Position numbers and translations under genes: made by a program. Shown piece by piece: positions 17,243 to 26,216 of a DNA stretch of 64,000 nucleotides (positions are counted from its first letter, which is position 1; every line of letters begins with the position of its first letter). Location: assembly GCA_965216945.1 (NCBI GenBank), contig CBDCGU010000003.1, positions 2,232,001 to 2,296,000 of the forward strand, written 5' to 3'. Under the pieces are notes generated by a model. That model saw only the letters and a list, made by a program, of their open reading frames with translations. It was not told where the DNA came from and did no database searches. The DNA is from DATHZQ01 sp965216945 (lineage in GTDB: Bacteria; Actinomycetota; Acidimicrobiia; Spongiisociales; UBA5794).

Positions 17243-18310
17243 ATGAGCAACGCCTCGGAGGTTCGGCTCACTCAGTTCTCGCACGGAGCCGGGTGAGCAT
17301 GCAAGCTCGGTCCTGACGAGCTGGCGCAGGTCCTGCGCCGCCTGAACAACTCAACCGCGGTGCGGAGCGACGACGTGGTCGTCGGCGTCGGAACGTCCGA
17401 CGACGCTGGCGTGTTCCGTATCGCCGACGATCTCCTGCTCGTGCAGACCGTCGACTTCTTCACCCCCATCGTCGACGATGCGCGGACCTGGGGCCGGATC
17501 GCCGCGGCCAATGCACTGTCCGACGTCTATGCCATGGGTGGCCGCCCTGTCACGGCCTTGTCGGTCGTGGGTTGGCCACGTGAGACGCTTCCCATCGACA
17601 TGCTGGGCGACGTGCTCGAGGGCGGCTCGGAGGTGTTGGCGGAAGCTGGATGCGTGCTCGTCGGTGGCCACACGATCGACGACAAGGAGCCGAAATACGG
17701 TCTGGCCGTCACCGGCATCGTTCACCCCGACGACCTCGTCACCAATGCGGGCGGTCGTCCCGGTGATGCACTCGTGCTCACCAAGCCCATCGGCACCGGC
17801 ATCATCTCGACGGGTGTCAAGCGCGGCGATGCGCCGCCGCACGTTGCCGAGACGGCTGTTGCGGCAATGACCGGGCTGAACGCCGGCGCAGCCATCGCGA
17901 TGCGCCGGGTCGGCGTGCGGGCGGCGACAGACGTCACCGGCTACGGCCTCCTCGGGCACCTCGGCGAGGTGGTGCGCGCATCGGGCGTGTCAGCCGAGAT
18001 CGAGATCGATCGTGTGCCCGTGCTCCCCGGAGTGGCCGAGCTCATCGCCGCCGGGGCAATTCCGGGTGGAACCCGCCGCAACCTCGCCGCGGTGGAGCGG
18101 TTCACCGACTTCGGCCAGGTGGACGCAGCCCACCGGCTCCTGCTCGCCGATGCGCAGACATCGGGCGGTCTCTTGCTGGCCGTTGATGCGCCGTTGCTTG
18201 CCGCTCTGCTCCAAGCTCTGCAGGACGAGGGCGCCACCGCAGCCCACATCGGGCGCCTCACGGCGCGGACCTTCGCCGACGGACCGTCGGGACGGGTCGT
18301 TGTGCGATGA
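17243..18310 (+). CDS. selD: Selenide, water dikinase, itself a selenoprotein
   Basis: SelD makes selenophosphate from selenide and ATP for selenocysteine synthesis. The frame open from 17360 continues upstream through one TGA at 17294-17296 to ATG 17243. That TGA is codon 18 in the context SHGAG-TGA-ACKLG, exactly where other SelD proteins carry the catalytic Cys or selenocysteine (E. coli SHGAGCGCK). Read as Sec, the protein is 355 residues, normal for the family. Further SelD blocks are DDAGVFRI, LSDVYAMGGRPVTAL, VGGHTIDDKEPKYGL, TKPIGTGI and DVTGYGLLGHL. A stem-loop follows the TGA. The host must therefore also have selA, selB and selC elsewhere. It overlaps the next gene by ATGA. A normal gene caller would truncate it. 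Confidence 0.93.
17294..17345 (+). promoter_or_regulatory. Sec TGA codon and candidate bacterial SECIS
   Basis: After the TGA at 17294-17296, AGCTCG (17304-17309) pairs with CGAGCT (17317-17322) around a seven-base loop starting GTCC. A second perfect stem, GGCGCAG/CTGCGCC with loop GTC, occupies 17323-17339; its apex resembles the GCAGGTCTGC apex of the E. coli fdhF element. Either hairpin could recruit SelB: the first has its GU near 17 bases and the second near 37 bases from the TGA. Confidence 0.65.
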
Positions 18311-19236
18311 GCAAGTTGTGGTTGGTGGCGAGGCGCATCGGAGCGACGATCGCGGCGGGATGGCTGGCGCTTCGCCTCTTCGGTCCCGAGCTGGCCCGGT
18401 CGTACCCCCGGCCCCAAGTGCGTCCGATGCGGGTGCCGGGGCGGACGGTCTTCGTCGGTGAGCGCGAGTTCTTCGTACGCGAAGCAGGGCCACCTGATGC
18501 CGAGCCGCTGGTGCTGGTTCACGGCTGGAGCCTCGACTCGGAGATGACGTTCCACGCCGTGGTTCCGGAGCTGGCGGAGCGTTACCGGGTCGTCATGCCC
18601 GATCTCCGCAACCACGGCAAGTCCGACTGGATCCGGGGCGGCTACGACGTCGTCGACCTCGCCGATGAGGTCGCCGCCGTCCTCGACGCTCTGCAACTGC
18701 CGCCTGCGGTGGTGATGGGCTACTCGCTGGGAGGCCTGGTCGTCCAGGAGCTGACTCGCCGCCATCCCCGCCTCGTCAAGCGGATCATCCTCGCTGCCAC
18801 TGCGGCACGGCCCGTTCCGTCGCGGCGGGTGCTGGCCCGTCTCGCCTTCTGGGCCGGGCGTGCCCTCCTCCGCATCAGCCGCTTCGAAGGGGCGCGGGTG
18901 ACGGAAGGTGCGCTGAGAGCTGCGGGTGCGCTGCCCCCCGAGCACCGCCGGTGGATGTACGAGTCGCTGCTGCGGCGGGACGGCAATCTGTTCTACGAGG
19001 CCGGCGCCGCCGCCGTTCGCTTCGACTCACGGGAGTGGGTGGGGCGGCTCGGCGTCCCGGTGACCGTCGTGATTCCCACGGCGGACATCCTCGTTCCGAC
19101 GGCGACCCAGCGCGAGCTGGCGGGGCTGCTGCGCCAACCCGACGTCGTCGAGCTGGAGGGCAGTGGGCACGAGGCGATCCTGTCCCGCGGCGCCGAGTTC
19201 GTCGACATCATCGACCGTGTCATGAAGGGCGACTGA
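18307..19236 (+). CDS. Alpha/beta hydrolase
   Basis: The 309-residue protein has an N-terminal segment of moderate hydrophobicity (about residues 9-28) that may be a membrane anchor, then an alpha/beta hydrolase fold. VHGWSLDSEM forms the oxyanion loop near 71-80, Ser140 in MGYSLGG is the nucleophile, and the C-terminal SGHEAILS supplies the catalytic His, with an Asp in the ADILVPT block. The natural substrate is unknown; an ester or lipid is likely. ATG 18307 overlaps the selD stop by ATGA. Its 3' end overlaps that of the opposite-strand hydrolase by 17 bases. Confidence 0.88.
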   Translation: MSKLWLVARRIGATIAAGWLALRLFGPELARSYPRPQVRPMRVPGRTVFVGEREFFVREAGPPDAEPLVLVHGWSLDSEMTFHAVVPELAERYRVVMPDLRNHGKSDWIRGGYDVVDLADEVAAVLDALQLPPAVVMGYSLGGLVVQELTRRHPRLVKRIILAATAARPVPSRRVLARLAFWAGRALLRISRFEGARVTEGALRAAGALPPEHRRWMYESLLRRDGNLFYEAGAAAVRFDSREWVGRLGVPVTVVIPTADILVPTATQRELAGLLRQPDVVELEGSGHEAILSRGAEFVDIIDRVMKGD

Positions 19237-19996
19237 GCTCCCGATTCACGATCTCCGCCAGCGCCTCCGGTGCTTCGATCACGACGTTGTGTCCGGTGCC
19301 CTGGACGATGTGCGACCGGCCATGACCGGCGGCGTCGTGGCCGGTGGCCGCCGTGGCATAGCGAGGATCGTCGCCGCCGGCGATCCAGAGCGGATCCGGC
19401 AACACTGCCGGATCGATCGCCGGCACCACCCCCTGTCCCAGTCCGCGGAGCGCAGCTGCGATCCCGGCGGCGGTGTTCTCCTCACGCAGCCGGCGGTCTG
19501 CTGCGGCGGTGTCTTGGTCGAGCCGGTGTGTCCCGACCAGGGGATGGGACAGCCACTCGTCGAGAAAGCGGGCCATTCCGTGCTCTTCGATGTGCTGAGC
19601 CAGCTCGGCGTCGGCCGTGGCTCGCTGCCGGAGAGCGGCGCCGGCGAGCCCTGTCGACGTGGACACGAGGATCAGCCTGGAAACGAGGCCGGGATGCCGC
19701 ACCGAGAGGTGAGCGGCGACCCGCCCTCCCTGGGAGTATCCCAGCAGGACGTGCGGTCCCGCGGGCTCCAGCCAGCGAGCGAGGGCTGAGATCGTCGTGT
19801 CGAGATCGATGGGCGTGATGCGGGAAGCGCCGTGACCGGGAAGGTCGGGTGCCAGAGCACCAGTGTCGAGGCGGCCGGCCAGCGTCGTAAACATGCCGCC
19901 GTGCAGTGTCCAGCCGTGCAGGCAGACGATCGGCGGCTCGGGGCCACCGAAGCGGCGGATCGCCAGCGACCCGTGATCGGTGATGTGGTGTTCCAA
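19220..19996 (-). CDS. Alpha/beta hydrolase, MenH-like
   Basis: The 258-residue protein resembles MenH, the 2-succinyl-6-hydroxy-2,4-cyclohexadiene-carboxylate synthase of menaquinone synthesis. It has VCLHGWTLHGGMF (oxyanion loop), APDLPGHGAS, nucleophile Ser88 in LGYSQGGRVA, and GTGHNVVIEAPEAL with the catalytic His. The length fits MenH and the GYSQGGR block is its usual form, but many small hydrolases look alike, and no other men gene is nearby. The start is uncertain: TTG 19996 (used here) or GTG 20029. It is divergent from the acyl-CoA dehydrogenase gene. Confidence 0.75.
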   Translation of the reverse strand: MEHHITDHGSLAIRRFGGPEPPIVCLHGWTLHGGMFTTLAGRLDTGALAPDLPGHGASRITPIDLDTTISALARWLEPAGPHVLLGYSQGGRVAAHLSVRHPGLVSRLILVSTSTGLAGAALRQRATADAELAQHIEEHGMARFLDEWLSHPLVGTHRLDQDTAAADRRLREENTAAGIAAALRGLGQGVVPAIDPAVLPDPLWIAGGDDPRYATAATGHDAAGHGRSHIVQGTGHNVVIEAPEALAEIVNRELSRPS

Positions 19997-20047
19997 GTCC
20001 TCGATTGAAGCAGGTGGCGGTCGTGGCACGACGTGAGACAATGCCCC

Positions 20048-21754
20048 ATGGGCGAGCGACGGTCCCCCCGCGAGGCACGAGCCGACCTCGATGCATGGAG
20101 GAGCTCGTTCCCGGATGATCCGTTCGGAGGAGATGCGCATCTGCGTGCCGTGGCCAAGCGCCACCTCCCCGCCTCGCGGTTCGAGGCGATCGCACGAGAG
20201 GCCGCGGGGTTCGGGCAGCGGGTGACCGCCGAGCTGGCGCCGCTGGTTGCGGCCTACCAGGGACACCCACCGCGTTTGGAGAAGTACGACGGCATCGGCA
20301 ACGCCGTCGAGCAGGTGGTGTTCGACGGCGAGTATCACCGGGCGGGCGCCATCGTGTGGGAGTCGGGGCTGCTGCGTCATGCCGCGGAGCCTGGAGCGTC
20401 CTTCGAGCAAGCCCACCTGTTCTACCTGGCCTCACTCGAAGGGGAGATGGGCCACATGTGTGCCGCGACGTGCACGACGGGCGTCGCCCGTGTCGTCCGC
20501 TGGGGTGCCTCCGATGAGGTGCGGGCCCGTTTCCTGCCGTCGCTGACGCAGGACGATGCGACCCGGGCGATGCGGGGCGCCCAGTACCTCACCGAGGTGC
20601 AGGGCGGCAGCGACGTCGGGGCGAATGTCGTGTCTGCCCGCCCGGACGGCGAGGGTGGGTGGCTGCTCGACGGGGAGAAGTGGTTCTGCTCGGTGGCGGA
20701 CGCCGATGTCTTCTTGGTGATGGCGCGGCCCGAGGGTGCCGCAGCGGGCACGGCGGGCCTCGGTTGCTTCCTCGTTCCCAGGCTGATCGACGGCCGCCCC
20801 AACGGCTTCGCGATCCGGCGACTGAAGGACAAACTCGGCACCACGTCCATGGCATCGGCGGAGATCGACTTCACCGGCGCCCGCGCCGATGCGGTCGGCG
20901 ACCCTCGGCACGGTTTCGGTCTCATGGTCGGTGGGATGCTCAACGCCAGCCGCTGGCTCAACGCCGTCGGCAACGTCGGGATCATGCGGCGGGCCCACCT
21001 CGAGGCTGCCGGCTACGCCCGGGTGCGGCGGGCGTTCGGCCAGCCCATCTCGGGCTACCCGGCCGTGCGGCAGTTGCTGGCCGGCATCAAGGTCGAATGG
21101 TTGGCGGCGCTGCACTCGACGTGGGCTCTCACGGCGTTGGACGAGCTGGCCGATCGCCACGGCAGCGGCGAGGGCGGGATCGGCGACGACGACCTGGGCT
21201 TCCACCGGTTCCTCGTCAACGCCAACAAACTGGTGACGTCGCAGGCATGCACCTCGGCCGTACGCGACGCCATCGAGGTCTTGGGCGGCAATGGGGCAAT
21301 CGAGTCGTTCAGCGTCCTGCCTCGGCTGCTGCGCGACAGCGTCGTCTACGAACAGTGGGAGGGGACGCACAACGTCCTCGCCGCTCAGATCGCCAGGGAC
21401 ATGGCGAAGCTGGGCCTGCTGCCGCTGGTGATCGAGCGTATCGGCGCACTCGCCGCAGAGGCAGATCACCCGCTCCTCGTTGCCGCAGTGGAGGCCGCCG
21501 CTCAGGACGCCGAGCGCGCCGTCGCCGATCCCCAGTTCGCCGCCTGGCACTTCCGCGGCATCGTGGTTCGCATGCTCCGCACGTTCCAGGCCGCCCTGAT
21601 GGCCGTCGCGGCGGCAGACGAGCCCGAGCTGGGGGAGGAGTTGCGCGCCGCCGCCGAACTGCTGGCGACCGGCTTCCTCGATCCGGGCTACCGGCCCGAG
21701 GACGACCCGGGCTATCCGAGGCGGATCAACACGGTGACGGGATCAGACGTCTGA
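20048..21754 (+). CDS. Acyl-CoA dehydrogenase, AidB-like
   Basis: This 568-residue flavoprotein should desaturate an acyl-CoA thioester and pass electrons to electron-transfer flavoprotein. It has the dehydrogenase layout: a helical N-domain, QYLTEVQGGSDVGAN with the flavin-contacting TE.QGGSD motif, a middle beta domain with LDGEKWFCSVADADVFLVMAR, RLKDKLGTTSMASAEI, and a C-domain with EVLGGNGAIESF and YEQWEGTHNV. The long C-terminus and the last two blocks match AidB and the long-chain FadE-type enzymes. ATG 20048 is chosen; GTG 20033 is possible. Electrons could reach the quinone pool through the EtfD-like protein at 46935-49127. Confidence 0.9.
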   Translation: MGERRSPREARADLDAWRSSFPDDPFGGDAHLRAVAKRHLPASRFEAIAREAAGFGQRVTAELAPLVAAYQGHPPRLEKYDGIGNAVEQVVFDGEYHRAGAIVWESGLLRHAAEPGASFEQAHLFYLASLEGEMGHMCAATCTTGVARVVRWGASDEVRARFLPSLTQDDATRAMRGAQYLTEVQGGSDVGANVVSARPDGEGGWLLDGEKWFCSVADADVFLVMARPEGAAAGTAGLGCFLVPRLIDGRPNGFAIRRLKDKLGTTSMASAEIDFTGARADAVGDPRHGFGLMVGGMLNASRWLNAVGNVGIMRRAHLEAAGYARVRRAFGQPISGYPAVRQLLAGIKVEWLAALHSTWALTALDELADRHGSGEGGIGDDDLGFHRFLVNANKLVTSQACTSAVRDAIEVLGGNGAIESFSVLPRLLRDSVVYEQWEGTHNVLAAQIARDMAKLGLLPLVIERIGALAAEADHPLLVAAVEAAAQDAERAVADPQFAAWHFRGIVVRMLRTFQAALMAVAAADEPELGEELRAAAELLATGFLDPGYRPEDDPGYPRRINTVTGSDV

Positions 21755-22516
21755 CTCCGGCGGCGTTGATTCCCGCGGGACGTTGACGGCACGACACCAA
21801 TCGGGCACGGCGCACCGCATCGAACGCAGCACCGATTGGAGCGAGCCGACGGTGAGCTTCACGGTTCCCCCGGCATCGTTGCGGTCGATGTGCCAGTAGC
21901 CGGCGGGACCGGCGTCGAGCACGCATGTCTCATGGACGCCATGGCTCCCGTCGGGGTCGGTCCACACGCTCGAGATGGTCCACTCGACCCGCCGATGTGC
22001 GACGGCGATGAGCAGGCGATCCGCCCAAACCGGTTCGAGACCGCTGCTGACCAGGACGCCGAAGCTGGTCTCCTGATCGTGCTCGTGGCTTTGCGCCGCT
22101 CGCCAGGCGTCTGCCGGGATGACAACGGAGCCGGTGAAAGGGGTTTGCGGGCGCTGCCCGACCCCGGTGATCTGGGCGAGGAGCAGCGGGATCTCGACGG
22201 GCTCGATGCGGCGCAGCTCGAAGACCTCGCCGTCCACGGGCCGTCCCCACACGGCGCTCGCATCTCGGGACCAGATCGTCGAGTGGTACGGCAGATCGGC
22301 CGTGATGCATTCGACCGACACCACCAACCTGGCCTCCGTCATGTCGGCAACGATCCTCCGTCCTTCCTGGGTGGCGTTGCCGTTGTGAGCCAGGTGCAGC
22401 CGCTCGAGACGGCGCACCGCATCCGGCGGGGCGGGTGGGGGTGGGGCGCCGGATGCGAGCAGCATGAGGGCCGGGATCAGGGAGCGGGGGAGTCGGACGT
22501 GGGCAGCGGGAGGCAT
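21743..22516 (-). CDS. Hypothetical protein
   Basis: I do not recognise this 257-residue protein. The first 30 residues include a hydrophobic segment, LPRSLIPALMLLASG, followed by a Pro-rich stretch, so it may be exported, although no lipobox Cys is present and a later start is possible. The rest is a mixed fold with several strands and Trp residues (WSRDASAVWGRPVDGEVFEL, EWTISSVWTDPDG). Its 3' end overlaps that of the acyl-CoA dehydrogenase by 12 bases. It ends in a basic, Pro-containing tail. Confidence 0.65.
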   Translation of the reverse strand: MPPAAHVRLPRSLIPALMLLASGAPPPPAPPDAVRRLERLHLAHNGNATQEGRRIVADMTEARLVVSVECITADLPYHSTIWSRDASAVWGRPVDGEVFELRRIEPVEIPLLLAQITGVGQRPQTPFTGSVVIPADAWRAAQSHEHDQETSFGVLVSSGLEPVWADRLLIAVAHRRVEWTISSVWTDPDGSHGVHETCVLDAGPAGYWHIDRNDAGGTVKLTVGSLQSVLRSMRCAVPDWCRAVNVPRESTPPESDV

Positions 22517-22575
22517 GGGGGCAGCGTACCGAGCCTACAATCACGATGTCAAGGTCTATATATCGTTAGATAACG

Positions 22576-24006
22576 TCAAGCACTCGGCGCTTCGAGTTGG
22601 TCGCCACCGACCGAGTCAGACCGAATCGAGAACACCGAGCGAGCGGCCAGCCAGGTCGTGATCGGCACGGCCGCAACCAGACCGATGCTGCCGATGAGGG
22701 TGCGCGTGATCTCAACCGCCACGATCTCCGAGTTTGCGATGGCTCCGAGGCTCTGATCGGACAGAACGAAGAGGATCAGCAGTGGGAGTGAGGCTCCGGC
22801 GTAGGCGAGCAAGAGCGTGTTCACCGTCGAGGCTATGTGGTCGCGACCGATGCCCATTGCCCGGCGGAAGACCGTGGCCCGCCCTTGGTCCGGGTCGGTG
22901 GCGTGGATCGTCCAGACGGCCGACGCCTGGGTCACGGTGACGTCGTCGAGCGCTCCTGCGGTACCGAGCACGATGCCGGCGAGGAGCAAGCCTCCGACGT
23001 CGATGCCGTCGAAGAGCGACAGCAGCGTGCTCTCCTCCGAAGCGAACCCCGAGAAGCGAGCTGCGGCGACCGCCAGCGACGACAGCACCGCGGTGAGCAC
23101 CAGGGCGCTGACCATCCCGACCAGGGCGACCGTTGTCATGCGCGTGAATCCGTGCGCCAGATAGAGCGTGACGTAGGCGATGGCCGCAGCCCCGACGACG
23201 GCGACGAGCACCGGGCTTCGCCCCTCCAGGATGGCGGGAAGCACGAACAGCAGCAGGATCGCCAGGCTGGCGGCGAGGCCTGCGACCGCCAGGACGCCAC
23301 GCCACCGCCCAACTCCGATGACGGCGATGACGAACAACAATGCGGCCACGATGAGGACCGGGCGGCGCTGGAAGTCTCCGGTGAACTGGTAGGCGATGGC
23401 AACGTCGGGCGGCGCCACGGTCAAGATCTCGGGTGGCTCACCCGGAAAGAACTCGACGATCGCCTCGTCACCCACGGCGAGGCGCACTGCGGCGTCGGTC
23501 GGTCCGGCGACGTAAACGGCACGCCGTGATGTCTCGCCGTCGGCCACATCGATGGTCAGTGCCCGGCACGAAGCCTCCGCATCGAACGGGCACGGGCTCG
23601 TCTCCACGGCGATCACCGCACCGTTGGGCGTGCGGCGCGCCAAGATCGCGGTCGCCCCGACGTCGAAGTCGGGATTCAGCGCCGAGGGGGGAAACGACTG
23701 CACATACACGCTGCCGGCGTCCGGGCCATCCAAGAGGCTGAACTCGACCGTCGTACATGCCAGCTGGTCGGCCCCGGCACATGCCGCCTCGGTCACCGCG
23801 ACGATCTCGGCGGCGTAGAGCTCGCTGGGCACCCCCAGGACCGCCAGGTTGCTCTTGTCGCGCGCCTCGCCGGTGGGGCGAAGCATCACCAGACCGGCGG
23901 CCGTCAGGATGGCGAGACCAATGGCAACCCAGACCACGACGTCGATCCGCCGTGGTGGTGTGGCTTCCCGTTGCGGCGAGAACTCGTCCCACGCCGCATC
24001 ATCCAT
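22576..24006 (-). CDS. YibE/F family membrane protein
   Basis: The 476-residue protein has an N-terminal membrane segment (about residues 23-42), an external beta domain to about residue 215, and then seven or eight membrane helices. The C-terminal half matches the YibE/F family: GDFQRRPVLIVAALLF, ILEGRSPVLVAVVGA, GTAGALDDVTVTQASAVW and MGIGRDHIASTVNTLLLAYAGASLPLL. Its transport role is unknown. The ATG at 24006 is used; the frame is open to TTG 24078, which would overlap proC. The gene is divergent from proC with about 60 bases between starts. Confidence 0.88.
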   Translation of the reverse strand: MDDAAWDEFSPQREATPPRRIDVVVWVAIGLAILTAAGLVMLRPTGEARDKSNLAVLGVPSELYAAEIVAVTEAACAGADQLACTTVEFSLLDGPDAGSVYVQSFPPSALNPDFDVGATAILARRTPNGAVIAVETSPCPFDAEASCRALTIDVADGETSRRAVYVAGPTDAAVRLAVGDEAIVEFFPGEPPEILTVAPPDVAIAYQFTGDFQRRPVLIVAALLFVIAVIGVGRWRGVLAVAGLAASLAILLLFVLPAILEGRSPVLVAVVGAAAIAYVTLYLAHGFTRMTTVALVGMVSALVLTAVLSSLAVAAARFSGFASEESTLLSLFDGIDVGGLLLAGIVLGTAGALDDVTVTQASAVWTIHATDPDQGRATVFRRAMGIGRDHIASTVNTLLLAYAGASLPLLILFVLSDQSLGAIANSEIVAVEITRTLIGSIGLVAAVPITTWLAARSVFSIRSDSVGGDQLEAPSA

Positions 24007-24068
24007 CTCGTGGGGCTGGTCGTGCACCGGGGCATGTTGCCATCTATCTCGTGGCGTATCATCTGCCG

Positions 24069-24893
24069 GTGCGGCCAACGATTGCCATACTCGGCGCCGG
24101 TTCCATGGGCGAGATCTTCGCCGAAGGGTTGTTGCGCGCCGGCTGGGACCCCGCCGAGCTGATCATGGCGGCTCGCCGGCCCGAGCGTGCCGCCGAGGCG
24201 ACCCGTCACACCGGTGTGGCGGTCGTGCTCGATGCCGCAGAAGCGGCGCACGGTCGTGACGTGGTCGTCGTTGCGGTCAAGCCGAAGGATGTTCCTGTGC
24301 TGATCGAGCAGCTGCAGGACGCCATCACACCGGACCAGCTCATCGTGTCCCTGGCGGCCGGCGTGCCCCTTGCGGTGTTCGAGCGCGCCTTTCCCGACGT
24401 CGGTGTTGTCCGCAGCATGCCGAACACGCCCGCCGCGGTCGACGAGGGCATGACGGCGTACTGCGGCGGGCATCACGTCGACGGGGCGGGCCTGGAGCGA
24501 GCCGCCTCCGTGCTCGGCGCCGTCGGTGACACCATCCACCTCTCGGAGGACCTTCTCGATGCCGTGACCGCGGTGTCCGGCACCGGCCCCGCCTATGTCT
24601 TCCTGCTCGCCGAGGCGCTGACCGAGGCGGCGATACGCGAGGGCCTGCCCCACCACGCCGCCGAGCGACTGGTACACCAGACCTTGCGGGGAGCCGGCCT
24701 GCTGCTGGCCACGTCGGACAAGAGCGCCTTCCGGCTGCGTGCCGAGGTGACGTCGCCCGGAGGCACGACTGCGGCGGCGATGCACACGCTCGAGGACGGC
24801 GGTTTCCGTGCGCTGATGGAGGATGCGGTGCGGGCGGCCGCATCCCGCTCCCGCGAGCTCGGTGCCATCGTCGATGCGGACCCCGAGGGCTAG
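24069..24893 (+). CDS. proC: Pyrroline-5-carboxylate reductase
   Basis: This 274-residue enzyme reduces pyrroline-5-carboxylate to proline with NAD(P)H, the last step of proline synthesis. It begins with the dinucleotide-binding ILGAGSMGEIFAEGLL, contains VVVAVKPKDV, RSMPNTPAAVDEGMTAY, AVSGTGPAYVFLLAEALTEA and the signature block EVTSPGGTTAAAMHTLEDGGF. The start is GTG 24069; the frame upstream lies antisense to the yibE/F gene. Two bases separate its stop from the GTG of proline dehydrogenase, so anabolic and catabolic enzymes for the same step are coupled. Confidence 0.96.
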   Translation: MRPTIAILGAGSMGEIFAEGLLRAGWDPAELIMAARRPERAAEATRHTGVAVVLDAAEAAHGRDVVVVAVKPKDVPVLIEQLQDAITPDQLIVSLAAGVPLAVFERAFPDVGVVRSMPNTPAAVDEGMTAYCGGHHVDGAGLERAASVLGAVGDTIHLSEDLLDAVTAVSGTGPAYVFLLAEALTEAAIREGLPHHAAERLVHQTLRGAGLLLATSDKSAFRLRAEVTSPGGTTAAAMHTLEDGGFRALMEDAVRAAASRSRELGAIVDADPEG

Positions 24894-24895
24894 GC

Positions 24896-25813
24896 GTGGT
24901 CTCGACGCTGGGTCGGGCCGTGCTCGCCGTGACCGAGCGCTCGGTCGTCCAATCGATGTTCACCAGGACGGCGCCGGGCCGCACGCTGTCGACACGTTTC
25001 GTGGCTGGAGAGACCCTCGACGAAGCGGCGGCGGTGGCTGCGGAGCTGAACGAGCAGGGAGCGCGCGTGTCGCTCGACCACCTGGGAGAACACGTGTCCG
25101 ACGCCGACCAGGCTCGGGCGGCCAAGGACGACTATCTGGCCGCACTGCGCCGGATCGAATTGGACGGGCTCGACGCCAACATCTCGGTGAAGCTCACCCA
25201 GCTGGGCCTGGGCCTCGACGATGACCTGGCGTTGCGATCGCTCGACGAGCTGGCAGAGCACGCCAACGGCATCGGCAGCTCGGTGACCGTGGACATGGAG
25301 GAGAGCCAGCACACCGAGGCGACGATCGACATCTACGAGAGGGTGCAGCGCGCCCGTGGCAACGTGGGTCTGGCAGTGCAGGCCTACCTCAAGCGGACCC
25401 GGGACGACCTGGATCGCATCATCCCCGCGGGGGGCCACGTCAGGCTCTGCAAGGGGGCGTACGCCGAGCCCGAGTCGATCGCATACCAGACGAATGGGGA
25501 GGTGGACGCATCGTTCGATCGCCTCGCCGCGATCCTGATGGGCAGCGAGGGTATCGGTCTGGCGATCGCGTCCCACGATGAGGCGAGGATCGCCGCCGCC
25601 CGGCGGTTGGCCGTCACCCGCAACGCGTACCACGAGTACCAGATGCTCTACGGCGTGCGGTCACCCTTGCAACGACAGATGATCAGCGAGGGCCTGAATG
25701 TGCGCGTGTACGTTCCTTACGGTTCGGCGTGGTATCCCTACCTGACCCGGCGCATCGCCGAGCGGCCGGCCAACCTGTGGTTCTTCCTCAGGGCCGCCGT
25801 TGGCAGAACCTGA
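24896..25813 (+). CDS. Proline dehydrogenase
   Basis: The 305-residue protein is a monofunctional FAD-dependent proline dehydrogenase that oxidises proline to pyrroline-5-carboxylate at the membrane face. It forms a single TIM barrel with the family blocks VTVDMEESQHTEAT, LAVQAYLKRT, RLCKGAYAEPE, LAIASHDEARI, YEYQMLYGVR and, near the end, RRIAERPANLW. The GTG start lies two bases after the proC stop. No P5C dehydrogenase is in the window. Together with ProC it could run a proline-P5C redox cycle. Confidence 0.94.
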   Translation: MVSTLGRAVLAVTERSVVQSMFTRTAPGRTLSTRFVAGETLDEAAAVAAELNEQGARVSLDHLGEHVSDADQARAAKDDYLAALRRIELDGLDANISVKLTQLGLGLDDDLALRSLDELAEHANGIGSSVTVDMEESQHTEATIDIYERVQRARGNVGLAVQAYLKRTRDDLDRIIPAGGHVRLCKGAYAEPESIAYQTNGEVDASFDRLAAILMGSEGIGLAIASHDEARIAAARRLAVTRNAYHEYQMLYGVRSPLQRQMISEGLNVRVYVPYGSAWYPYLTRRIAERPANLWFFLRAAVGRT

Positions 25814-25830
25814 CACGCCGCGCAGTGAGC

Positions 25831-25995
25831 TCAGCCGTTGGCCGGAGCGTTCCTGCCGGTCACCCACACGCCTCGATAGCCACACGTGCAGTGGAACCGC
25901 ACGTGGATGCCCTCGTCGGTGTTGGCGACGGAGTCGATCGCCGAGTAGCCCAGGAGCACATGCGAGTCGTGCTGGGGGCAGTAGACGTCGAACAT
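25831..25995 (-). CDS. Small zinc-ribbon-like protein
   Basis: This 54-residue protein begins MFDVYCPQHDSHVLLGYS and has a Cys-His pair there and a Cys-Thr-Cys pair in FHCTCGYRG, the layout of a small zinc ribbon. Very similar small proteins are widespread in actinobacteria without a known function. A strong GAGGAAGGA lies six bases before ATG 25995, so the start is well supported. It shares strand and probably transcript with the next small gene. Confidence 0.72.
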   Translation of the reverse strand: MFDVYCPQHDSHVLLGYSAIDSVANTDEGIHVRFHCTCGYRGVWVTGRNAPANG

Positions 25996-26015
25996 CGGTA
26001 GTCCTTCCTCGTGTG

Positions 26016-26183
26016 TCAGTGTGCGGTGCGCAGCCCTGCGATCTCCGAGCGGAGGTCGTGGAGCTTGGTCAACATCGACGCACGGTCGGCAAGCGGTGCG
26101 TTGCTCGTGCGGAGGGTCTCATAGGTGCTCCGCGTCAGGCTCAGCTCTGCGAGCAGAGCGTCGAAGGTCGTGCTGGTGGCCAT
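26016..26183 (-). CDS. Small helical protein of unknown function
   Basis: The 55-residue protein from ATG 26183 is mostly helical and likely a short coiled coil, with repeated Leu spacing in FDALLAELSLTRSTYETL and MLTKLHDLRSEIAGL. An extended 70-residue form from ATG 26228 is possible, but its AAGGAG lies only two bases from the start. It lies just upstream of the zinc-ribbon gene and is divergent from the CGNR regulator, so it may be the regulator's target. I do not recognise it. Confidence 0.55.
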   Translation of the reverse strand: MATSTTFDALLAELSLTRSTYETLRTSNAPLADRASMLTKLHDLRSEIAGLRTAH

Positions 26184-26216
26184 GGTCTCGTCCCTATTGG
26201 CAGTGGTTTCCTGACT

